A stretch of 64,000 nucleotides of DNA. Origin: Ficedula albicollis. Its lineage: Eukaryota > Chordata > Aves > Passeriformes > Muscicapidae. A program made the translations under genes and the position numbers. The DNA lies in NCBI RefSeq assembly GCF_000247815.1, contig NC_021678.1, positions 434,001-498,000 of the forward strand, read 5' to 3'. Numbering within the stretch: the stretch's first letter is position 1; the number at the start of each line of letters is the position of its first letter. This document shows positions 54,801-64,000 of the stretch, one piece after another. The notes under the pieces are model-generated. The model made no database searches, was not told the DNA's origin, and was given only the letters and a program-made list of their open reading frames with translations.

Positions 54801-55545
54801 GTACCTCCTGGTCTCATCTGCTGTGCCTCATCCAGCTGTTTGCAGCTGTGGGCTGGAACCTATTGTGCAAGGAGTGTGGCCTGTGCTGAGTTGAAACAAA
54901 GCTGTTGCCAACAATTTGTTAAAAACCCCCTCAGCTTCAGTCTGAATCTGTCTTTGAGGAACACTGAAATTCATGATAATCCAAGGAGGAATGGTTGTCT
55001 TTAGAAGTGGTGTGCGAGGGTAAAGGAAATGAAGGGACTTATTCTTTGTTTATTCTCCTCAAGATCAGAATCTATCATTTATTAGTCATAATAAAATAAA
55101 GGTAGAAAACTTCCATGGAGCTTTCTGGCAAGATTTTTACCAGTGAGACTCTCACAACAGTAAAACATAGGAGAGCTAAAACTTCAGGGAAAAGGAAGGA
55201 TTGTTCAAAAATAAATCTGCCATTGTGGGGGAGAAGGAGTGTCAATACAGATGCAATTGGGGCAGAGGATGGCAGGTGGTGCCTGCTCCCACAGCTCAGT
55301 TCTTGGGAAACAGGCCTGGCTGTGCTACAGCAGGGAGTTTGTTCATCCAGCTCCTGGCTCTGCACGTTCCCTTGGGGTGACATCAACAGCAGTGGCTTTC
55401 ACAGATTAAAAGGTGATGCTTTTGGAGGATAATATAGATAGAGACCAGTGCTTATTTTATAGTAATTCACATTCCTGGGGGTCTGTAAAGTCAGTGCAGT
55501 ACTTTACTGTGCTCCCTACACAGCACTCATGTTTCAACTTGAACT

Positions 55546-55989
55546 GTTCCTGGGGGAATGGAGCTTATTGATGCCAGGCTTTCAGTGGTGTAAACAAATC
55601 ACACAGAAACATTTGTTCCACGTCCAGGAAATACGGCCCATGCTATTACAGCATCATTTAAAAGGAGGTATTAATAACTAAGCACTGCCCATCATAATTT
55701 ATTCCAGAGCTTAATGGAGGATGAATGCTTTGTACCACAGAGATCTGGCTCCCACTTTGCTGTCGGTTCAGTTCCTGGGGGAATGGAGCTTATTGATGCC
55801 AGGCTTTCAGTGGTGTAAACAAATCACACAGAAACATTTGTTCCACGTCCAGGAAATACGGCCCATGCTATTACAGCATCATTTAAAAGGAGGTATTAAT
55901 AACTAAGCACTGCCCATCATAATTTATTCCAGAGCTTAATGGAGGATGAATGCTTTGTACCACAGAGATCTGGCTCCCACTTTGCTGTC
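55546..55989. repeat. Tandem duplication of about 225 bp, essentially perfect
   Basis: The segment 55,546-55,770 is repeated at 55,771-55,989. I see no mismatch over the shared 219 bases. The first copy carries six extra bases (GGTTCA) at the junction before the second begins, which look like filler. Such identity means a very recent event or an assembly duplication. The unit includes a polyA-signal-like AATTTATT stretch and an AT-rich core but no recognisable exon. Confidence 0.95.
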
Positions 55990-58233
55990 AGCTTGTATGT
56001 GCAGCAATTCAGCCTCGGGTGAGAGTGGCTTTGTGGGATGGAGAAGGGGACAGTCATCTGAGTTTCAAAAAATATTTTATGTAATTTAAGATCTCTTGTT
56101 AGAACAAACTAAATTCAAATAGATTTGCAATCTGAAAATAATCTCTCACAGTGGGAACCTAATTTTGGTAATATGATAGGGAACTTCTGTTGTACTCATT
56201 GAGGCAAATTAAATGTGTATTTGTGTTAAAATCTATTTTTAAAATGCATTGGACAGGGTCCTACCACCATTAGTGGCTGTACACAGAGTCTGCCAAGCCA
56301 CATCACAGTCTGGTTCCTTACAAACACTTGGAGCAGCACCAGTGCAGGGAGCTGGCACGGGCTGCCTCAGCCCAGCGTGGTTCCATCCAGGGATCCCCAG
56401 TCTGCCCCAAGGTGGCCCCTGAGGGCTTCCCAGGATTGCTTCAGAGCAGTGCTGTGGAATTTCCTGCTCTGGGCAGCCAGGGAAACCTCACTGTGCTGCA
56501 GCAGTCCCTCTGCCTCTGGCACGGCTGCCTGCAGCCAGCTCTCCCCTGCTGCTGCTGGCCCTTTTTGCTTTCCAGGCCAGGTAATTCCTTTGGTCACCCA
56601 TTAGCACTGCTGAGCAGTTTCCATTTCAGTTTCCCTCTCAGGTACTTCTGCAGTGGCCTTAGCCTGGATATAAATAGTCATCAGGGACAGGGGTCACTGA
56701 AAAGGAGAGAGAGGGATTGTCACTTATGTCTGAAAATATCTGTCTTCCATTTGAACTACCTGCTCAGATCTTGGAAACTAGTTGGGTGTCTTTTCCTGGT
56801 TTTCTGCTCGTTTGCATCATCATGTGTTTCCTGGAACTCAACCATATAATCTTGTTGTGATTAGCTGTGGTAGATTCAGCCATGGCCCCTGGAGCTGCTT
56901 TCAGGTCAGGACAGAGCTGACAGTAACATCTGGAATATGAGGGGGGAAATGGCAGCACTAGAGACCTCTGCAGTGCCAGCCTGTGCCCCCTGTATGTGAC
57001 ATGAGCATTCTCTACCTGTGGTGAGACCATCAGCAATATGCCAAGAGATTTCCAGGGGAGAAGCCTCCCTACAGTTTTGCTTTCTTCCAAACTCCTCGGT
57101 TTCTCTGCCCTAGCACCTTCCTAGCATGTGCTCCAGGAATTGTCACCAAGTAAATAATGGTCTGCTGTCATCAGTCCTCAGCATCAAACACCTCAGCAGA
57201 GAGACACAGCTGCCAGGGAGCTGAAGGCTTTTAATCCTACACACAGATCCACCACCCATAATTTCAGTCAAATGTCTTTTCAAGGATAGACTGACAGATT
57301 TAAATCCAAATGGCAGTCTATAAATTCTGCAAGACAGGCTTTTAATATCCTAGTCTATGGCTATACTTTCTAATTCTTGAGAATATTCAATCTATTCCTC
57401 CTTCCTCATCCCCTTTCTAAAAAACCATCACAGGATCTTGAAATCCTATCATTATTTTATCCAGATGCTATAAAATGAATCTCTTATACACTTCGATGCA
57501 AATGAGTTTTTCAGAAACTTCTCCCCAGTTGAAAGAATCAAGACTAGAAAGTGTTTTGAATTTTTTGATCCAAAACTTCCTGTTTGGGATGGTGCCTCTC
57601 TGGCAGCACTCTGCTGAAGAAGGCAGCAGTTTTCACTTCTCAGGCTGTAGGATACAGACACCCACATGTGCACCAGGTCACTGCATCAGTTCTCAGCGAG
57701 TTAGAACAGTCTCAGTCAGTTCCCAGCTGCTGCTGGTGTTTCCTGCAGCCCAGCTTTGAAGGCTGTGCTGCCAGCCAGCAGACACCTGGGTGTGGAGAGG
57801 AGCAGGACCTTCTTCATCTGCTAAGTGCAGGAAGGGACTGACCTTCTGTGCCAGCACACTGGTATTGGAGTTACCTGTGTGCAGAGTCTGGGGCAAAGCA
57901 CTCCCTTTATTTCTGTGAATATGCATTTGGACTTTAAACTAATTCATGTGCAGTGCTTTGAAATAATTCCATATTTACTGTTCATGTGTATCTGGGGAAT
58001 AATTTCCTCATGTGGATTCTCACAAGTAGCCTGAGCAGGATCTGACTGTGAACTACAAAATATGTGTGTCAAAATTCCCACTGCTCTTGTTATCTAAATT
58101 ATTCAGTGAGGACCAGAAAACCATTTAATTTCACAAGTGATTTTAAGGAATCTGTTTGTGAAGATAATTTCTGAATGTGTTAGGCAAATTAATGTTGATT
58201 AGTAAAGCTATTCAATAGTTTTTCACTAGATGT

Positions 58234-58508
58234 GAATTTTACCACGTTTATGAAATTACTCCTGAATTTTACCACATTTATGAAATTACTCCTTCAATTT
58301 CTAACAGTTCCAGTAAGAATTATGGTGACAAAATTTGCTGCTTAGGCCACAGACTAGTTTATGAAATTACTCCTTCAATTTCTAACAGTTCCAGTAAGAA
58401 TTATGATAACAAAATTTGCTGCTTAGGCCACAGACTAAACTCCTTCAATTTCTAACAGTTCCAGTAAGAATTATGGTGACAAAATTTGCTGCTTAGGCCA
58501 CAGACTAG
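58234..58508. repeat. Nested tandem repeats with 30-, 81- and 70-bp periods
   Basis: A 30-bp unit (GAATTTTACCAC then GTTTATGAAATTACTCCT) is duplicated at 58,234-58,293. Overlapping its second copy, an 81-bp unit from 58,277 repeats at 58,358, and a third copy lacking about 11 bp begins near 58,439 (period 70) and ends at 58,508. The copies differ at only a few bases (ATGGTGAC against ATGATAAC). This records at least three successive duplication steps. No function is apparent. Confidence 0.93.
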
Positions 58509-58867
58509 AATCTGGACCCCAGTCTCCCCTGTGTAGCACTGATCTCACCAATGCAAGCTGTTTCAGTCTTCTGTGATCAATAAGTGCATAGCACAATAGC
58601 TCTGCTTTCCAGATCATTCTTGTTATCACTAGAGGAAAAAAAAGCATTTGAAACAACAACATACTAAAGTATGAATAAACTACTTCCCCAGAGCAAGTAA
58701 AAACAGTGTAGTTTATAGTAGGTGCTTTCTCAACACATCTTCACATTTCAGGATGTTGAACCCTATTAAGAAGTCAATGGGAATTTAGATTACCAAACCT
58801 CTCAAATAATTTTAAAAGTGCTTTAATATATACTTAGTGTTGTGTGGTTTTCAATGAAATAATAATT

Positions 58868-58883
58868 TTATTATTATTATTAT
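58868..58883. repeat. (TTA)n microsatellite
   Basis: About five copies of TTA or TAT in an AT-rich context. It is a simple repeat. Confidence 0.9.
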
Positions 58884-59898
58884 GCACTTGAGCAGTGCTA
58901 AGCTGACCCACTAAGATCATTAGGAAGGACTTTGCTTAGTAACCATCTGATCTGCTCCACTGAAATATTCTTTGACTTCTGTCCAAAAGGGAAACAGTTT
59001 GGTACATTACATACAGAATTTCAGTAAGAAATGAGAATTTAATGAGGTGTCATGAGAAATACAGGGGGGTTTTATAAACCATTACATGAATTTTAAACTT
59101 AATAATTTTAAGGAAATTACCTACAATTATGTAAAAACACAGAAAGCAGGCTCAAGGTGAATTGTTGAAGAAAACAGCCTCAACAAAAGTGGTTTTTTTT
59201 ATTTCGTTCAGTAAAACACTTCTAGAATTCCAAATTACATTAATGCTCCCTGCGTGTTCACTGTAGCAGTAAATTACAAAATTTATTATAGTTTGGAGTT
59301 AAGAAAACAATTTGCTTTTGGAGTATGGTAGCAAAGAGGCAGTGATAAAGAAAATAATGCAACTGTTTGTCCACGTAGCAGGGATAACATTAGAATGCAT
59401 GGCAGTGCAGAGCAAGACTTCCAGGTGGTGACACCAGAGTGCTGGGGCCAGATCCAGAACGGGTGCTTGTGGCACTGCCAGAGTTGTACCCCAGCAGCAG
59501 ATCAGCTGCTCCTGCCTTTGAAGCTAAGCTGTCATTTTTAAATGAACTTTGGACTCTTCTGCTGCCTCGTGTCACCGGAACAGCTCAGGCTGTGCACAGC
59601 TTGCTATGGTCACCTTATGGAGCAGAGTTTATCTCTTGATAAAGAGAAATTTCATGGAACTGCTTCTTGGTGTTTCATGCACAGGTGGAGTTTAGGAGCT
59701 GTAGCTCAAGCTGTGGGCTGCTGGAAATCTTGTGGAATTCAGGAGGAGCAAATGCAGAGACCTGGTGCAGGTTCAGCAATCCATCAGGACTGACCCAGTG
59801 CACCAGCACCTGTCAGTCACTGGCTCACAGCTGAAACTGGGATAAAAGCACTCGGATATTTGCATAGGATATTTACCTGACACTTCTTCCCCTTTCTT

Positions 59899-59996
59899 CT
59901 CTCTCCTTCTCAATGTCTCATGTTTTTTACACAAAAGTATTTATTCTCTCTCTCCTTCTCAATGTCTCATGTTTTTTAGAAAAAAGTATTTATTTC
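59899..59996. repeat. Tandem duplication, two copies of 49 bp, pyrimidine-rich
   Basis: CTCTCTCCTTCTCAATGTC begins at 59,899 and again at 59,948. The copies differ in a few bases near ACACAAAAG against AGAAAAAAG. The CT-rich start of the unit could have promoted slippage. Confidence 0.92.
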
Positions 59997-62870
59997 ATAG
60001 TTCCACTCTGTGCAGTTTAATCTCTCTCCTACCTCACATCAGCCTCTGGAAATACATTTATTTATATGCAGCACCTTGGAGGTGTAAAAAAAGAACCGTA
60101 AAACCTAATTCTGTTCCTTTTCTGACTGGGTAAAAGACAGCAGTAGGAGTTAGCTGGCTAAGAGTAATCATTAAAGATTTCTTTATAAGATTTCATAAAG
60201 AGTTTTTTGGATTCACCTTCACTTAGAGAAGTCTGTAATTTACCTCTTCAAATCAAAATTCAAAGGGAAATAAGCAAACAGTTTAAAATACACTTTCAGA
60301 AGCTACTTTTTAGTCCCTCTGATTTTGCTCAGGTGCATCTATAAATGGGAAGAAGTGTGTGCAGAGGGGTGGTGTTTCAGTGTAAGCAGATCAGGAGGCA
60401 GTGTGGTAAATAGGCTGGCTGTGTGTGTCAGGCTGCCTCGTGCTGTGTGCTGGGGGAGCTCCTCTCCAGCTTACTCTTGGTGCTAGCACAGCTTGCTTTG
60501 CTGTGCTGCTCTGTGTTCGTATCTGTATAGGTGCCAGTGCTTTCCTGTTCATCTCAGGCTTGCTAGCTGCCTTCCAGTTTGGTGCTGAATATTCCAACAG
60601 CTGGTGGGCTTTGGGATTACAGATACTGTGCTGTGCTAAGCATGCATTCTGCTTGAATTCACTGCTTTTACAAAAAGTGTATCCCTAATCAACAAACTTG
60701 AAATCCGAGAGAGTCTCAGCTCCATTTCTTATTAAGAATTGTCACGTTATACTGCTATTTAACTTGTTTCCTGGTGATAATTACTGTTCTCATCCTTTAC
60801 ATTGAGACTGTCCCAGAAAAATTTTAGTAGCCATATGCTAAGCATGCCTCTCTACCCCAAAATAGCAATTGCAGCCTGGTTGCATGCAGTTGGAGCTGTT
60901 TGTTTGTCCTGTGAGGAATCACTGTGTGTGGCATGTTGCACAAACAGGCAGCAGCTCTGGGATGTCACTGTGGCTGCTGCATATGCCTTCTCCAGGCTGG
61001 AGAACACAGAATGGCTGGAACACAAAGACAGAGGTATGCTAGGATTCTGCAGTTCTAAAGGGCTCTGGGGTTTTTGGTTTTTTCAAGTCAGTGACTTGGC
61101 TTTCAGAATGTGCTACTTAATGGAGTGTTCTACCTGACACTGCTAGAAAACTGTGACTAGAAAATGAATAGATAAGACATATGCAAAAATGGAGTTTACC
61201 TCCAGTGTTAATTACCAACACAGAACTACACTTTTATTAGGAAGATTTGGTAAATCACTGTCAAGGCTCCATATTGAAGGCGATATAGGTAATTAATTTG
61301 ATAAGTAGGATGTGTTTCTTGCTCCATGTCGGCAGTGTATTATCAGTAAACTTAATAGTCTTTGGTTCTAAACAAACTGAAAATTATTTTCTGGCCATAT
61401 AAAACAGTAGCTTCTTCACTTTTGTGATGTTAATCTCACTTTAGTGACTGCTGTGGAAGGATGTGTTTCATCATCTAGCTGGTGGCCTTAGATTTTCCTT
61501 TTTTTCTTGAATGAGACTTAGAATTAGATGGAAGAGAGCTGATGGAATATTCCTGTTCAGTCTAGTATTGGTGGTGGTCTTGTATCAAGACACATCACAG
61601 AAATATTTCACACGTAAAATGCTCTGTACAAATGTGCAGAACTAGGGGAACTGGAACCAGAGAGAGCATAAGCATTTATTATATTATAAATTTGTCTAGA
61701 TAATACTTAAAGTTGTTAATAGTGTGAAAGCCTGGCCTCTGTAAGTTTAGCAGGAAAAGTGCTGAGCGTAGCAGTTTGAGAGAAATACCAGCAATACGAG
61801 CAGGTGAGATTTCAAAGGTTAGGAACGCACGTGCAGACATCAGTAAGACACTTCAGTTTTTGGTGATGAAGCCAGCTCTCCCAAGCAGTCCTTTCAGCCC
61901 CCTAGATTGCCTCCTCACCAAAGGACTTCCAGGGGCATTTCAGTAGCCAAGGGGAATATATAAACTGATATAAACTGTGGTGGAAGATGGTGTGGTGCAG
62001 TGTGGCTTGGTCACTGCAATACAACTTCTTATTCACAGTGTGGCATGCTACTGAGGTACTAGGAACAGCAAGGCTCTTTTACTTGAGACCCATCATGGAA
62101 ATGGCTGTGAGGTTGAGATGGTTATTAGTGCTCTAGTTGGATTAAACCACGTTGTGATGCTTTGCAAACTGCTACACCCAGAATTTTGCAGTGCTCTCCT
62201 CAGTGAGGACTGTGCCATATGACAGTACAGCCTGTAAAAAAACCCAGACAGCTCAGAGTAAGAGCACATCATGCAGAGTTCTTTAGATCCCAGTTGATCT
62301 CTTTTTCTTTCTGTTTTTCCAGGAAGAGTCATTGGATAGGAATTTCTCAATATTCTGTAACAACACAAGAGCTCATCGTACCTAGAAGTGTCTCCCTGAA
62401 AGAGCCATGAATAAACAAGAGTGAGAGGCTTCCTCAGAGGATGCAGTGGTCACATCCTCTGCCTGCAGCAGTGGGCTGGCTTTCCTGCAGCTGCTCTGGT
62501 TTGCCCCAGAATGTGACTGTGCCTCTCCCTGGCTGTGAGAGAAGGGAAGCTGCCTTTCCCAGACCTGCTGCTTGCCCACTTACAGTAAACAGAAGTTCCT
62601 CCACTTCATCTGCACACACAAAGTGCTTCTCAGTGCTTTCACATCAAGCTTCTGAATGTTAGAACAAAAACATGCCAGCATTATTTAATGTAGCACTGGC
62701 TTGGAGGCAGATGGCCACACAGCGTTGTTTGAGGTCAAATATTTGAGACCTGCAGATTGCAAAAGCTGCAGCTCCTGAGATCCCAGTGGGCAGCAGCTAA
62801 TGTGGAACACCTGAGGAGGGGCAGGCACCTCCCCCAAAGCTGGCGTGGCCTTGGCATTGCTGTCAGCTGT

Positions 62871-63230
62871 GCCTGAGCAGCAAACCAGAGGCACCTGTGG
62901 GACACACCCAGCCTGAGCAGCAAACCAGAGGCACCTGTGGGACACACCCAGCCTGAGCAGCAAACCAGAGGCACCTGTGGGACACACCCAGCCTGAGCAG
63001 CAAACCAGAGGCACCTGTGGGACACACCCAGCCTGAGCAGCAAACCAGAGGCACCTGTGGGACACACCCAGCCTGAGCAGCAAACCAGAGGCACCTGTGG
63101 GACACACCCAGCCTGAGCAGCAAACCAGAGGCACCTGTGGGACACACCCAGCCTGAGCAGCAAACCAGAGGCACCTGTGGGACACACCCAGCCTGAGCAG
63201 CAAACGAGAGGCACCTGTGGGACACACCCA
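62871..63230. repeat. 40-bp GC-rich minisatellite, nine copies
   Basis: Nine head-to-tail copies of a 40-bp unit start at 62,871 and recur every 40 bp to 63,191. All look identical by eye except the last, which has CAAACGAGAG in place of CAAACCAGAG. Each unit contains GCACCTGTGG, which includes a CACCTG E-box. Because 40 is not a multiple of three and the minus strand of the unit has no stop in any phase, minus-strand open frames of 271, 159 and 120 codons arise here. They encode a roughly 40-residue super-period that cycles through all three frames, so I treat them as artefacts of composition and not as genes. The near-identity implies recent expansion, and copy number is probably polymorphic. 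Confidence 0.97.
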
Positions 63231-63447
63231 GCCCACCCAGCCCCAGGGTCTCAGAGGAACTGGGCTGAGAACGAAGGACAAGGGCACAGAGAGAAGGACA
63301 AGGACAGAGTACGGTTTTAAGTGCTGCCTCTGAAAGGCTGCTGTAGAGGAGAAGAGCTGTGAGAACATTCCTTCAAAGTGCTGCTTGGGCTGCCTGTAGC
63401 AGTCCCTCACAGTGAGGGAGAGGATGGAGCAACCCTTGTTGTAAAGA

Positions 63448-63774
63448 CAGGTGTTCTGGACTGGGACCTGGAAGAACAGCTGCAAGCCTAGGGAAAACAA
63501 GGTAAGATAACCAAAAATAAAATTATGTAACTACAGGTGTTCTGGACTGGGACCTGGAAGAACAGCTGCAAGCCTGGGGAAAACAAGGTAAGATAACCAA
63601 AAGTAAAATTATGTAACTATGTGGGCACAGGGGCATGAAGTAGCACAGCGCTTGCTTGAATTTTGGTGAAGACATGTTGGAGAGATAACCAAAAATAAAA
63701 TTATGTAACTATGTGGGCACAGGGGCATGAAGTAGCACAGCACTTGCTTGAATTTTGGTGAAGGCATGTTGGAG
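63448..63774. repeat. Two overlapping tandem duplications (86 bp and 92 bp units)
   Basis: An 86-bp unit at 63,448-63,533 recurs at 63,534-63,619 with about two mismatches. A second, 92-bp unit at 63,591-63,682 recurs at 63,683-63,774 with about three mismatches. The two duplications share the segment starting AGATAACCAAAA and ending ATGTAACTA, so that segment is present three times. This implies two sequential events using the same short region. Both 86-bp copies contain AAACAAGGTAAGATAA, which resembles a splice donor but has no supporting context. Confidence 0.94.
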
Positions 63775-64000
63775 CGTTGTAGTGTGTCTTTACAGGTGTA
63801 GGACTATCCAGGGTTGCAGTGAACCCGTAGCAGTAGGAAGGGTTTGCTTGCTGTGGCTATTCCCAGTGAGGATGTTTGCTGATGCTGCTGTGGCAGGTCC
63901 ATACTGTGCCTCATTGCACATCTGATGGGGCTGGCAGGAACTTGGAGCTTTAGAACCTGCTGGTACCTGGCACAGGGTGACAGAGGGGCCTGCTGGCTCC

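Larger units (their letters stand above)
48114..55545. other. Gene-free stretch containing two short tandem duplications
   Basis: Apart from the 63-bp and 68-bp duplications described separately, the stretch holds only short open frames (up to 128 codons at 51,937-52,323, plus) without recognisable domains. A GC-richer patch spans about 50,100-50,800, where opposite-strand and same-strand frames overlap heavily, as expected from composition. I see no RNA gene. Confidence 0.65.
55990..62870. other. Gene-free stretch between duplications and the 40-bp minisatellite
   Basis: The longest frame is 173 codons (56,328-56,849, plus). Its first half lies in GC-rich DNA where overlapping frames are also open, and the product shows no domain or convincing signal, so I do not call a gene. 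The nested repeats at 58.2 kb and the 49-bp duplication at 59.9 kb are described separately. Nothing else is recognisable. Confidence 0.65.

Noticed and set aside
56328..56849. 173-codon plus-strand frame
   Set aside because: It is the longest non-repeat frame, but overlapping frames on both strands are open in the same GC-rich patch, no domain is recognised, and a frame of this length is expected by chance in 64 kb.
31861..63230. Common origin of the 76-bp and 40-bp minisatellites
   Set aside because: They share GGGACACACC, but the flanking bases differ entirely. A ten-base match between two GC-rich repeats is weak evidence.
62685..63500. 271-codon minus-strand frame as a cysteine-rich repeat protein
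   Set aside because: The 40-bp unit lacks stops in all minus phases and its length is not divisible by three, so the open frame is expected from the repeat alone.

Overview
The window reads as non-coding vertebrate nuclear DNA, most likely from a bird. The main support is a decayed CR1 LINE 3' end at about 18,883-18,940, in the sequence style typical of avian genomes. Other interspersed repeats are sparse, the base composition is AT-leaning, and there are many long intergenic or intronic-looking stretches. There is no bacterial or viral gene organisation: no operons, no ribosome-binding sites and no dense coding. I found no protein-coding gene, tRNA, rRNA or CRISPR array that I can support. 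The longest open frames outside repeats are 146-173 codons, which chance predicts in 64 kb. The very long ones (over 1,100 codons of pure Pro or Gly, and a 271-codon minus-strand frame) are produced by repeats.

Layout. Bases 1 to about 28,350 are unremarkable AT-rich sequence with small simple repeats, a few conserved-element-like patches, one CR1 relic and two weak exon-shaped candidates. Bases 28,357-33,840 hold the dominant structure: a 76-bp minisatellite with 26 full-length units right of the C run plus partial ones. It is interrupted by an uninterrupted run of 3,377 cytosines (28,448-31,824). The run sits inside the array, at the place of a single C of the repeat consensus. It is either a spectacular homopolymer or, more probably, a sequencing or assembly artefact over a G-rich array. 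An (ATTG)n microsatellite follows about 90 bp after the array.

Bases 34,000-47,900 are again ordinary, with a probable MIR-like tRNA-derived SINE relic at about 37,801-37,965. From 47,900 to the right end the sequence carries a striking series of local tandem duplications. Unit sizes are 106, 63, 68, 225, 30/81/70, 49, 86 and 92 bp, and there is also a nine-copy 40-bp GC-rich minisatellite at 62,871-63,230.

There is no gene set whose joint function can be described. The biological content is repeat biology: minisatellite homogenisation, unit-type mosaicism, possible secondary structure, and recent slippage or duplication. I did not find a new multi-gene system. The items most worth checking are the poly-C tract and its host array, the stem-preserving variant inside that array, and the dense duplications in the right quarter.
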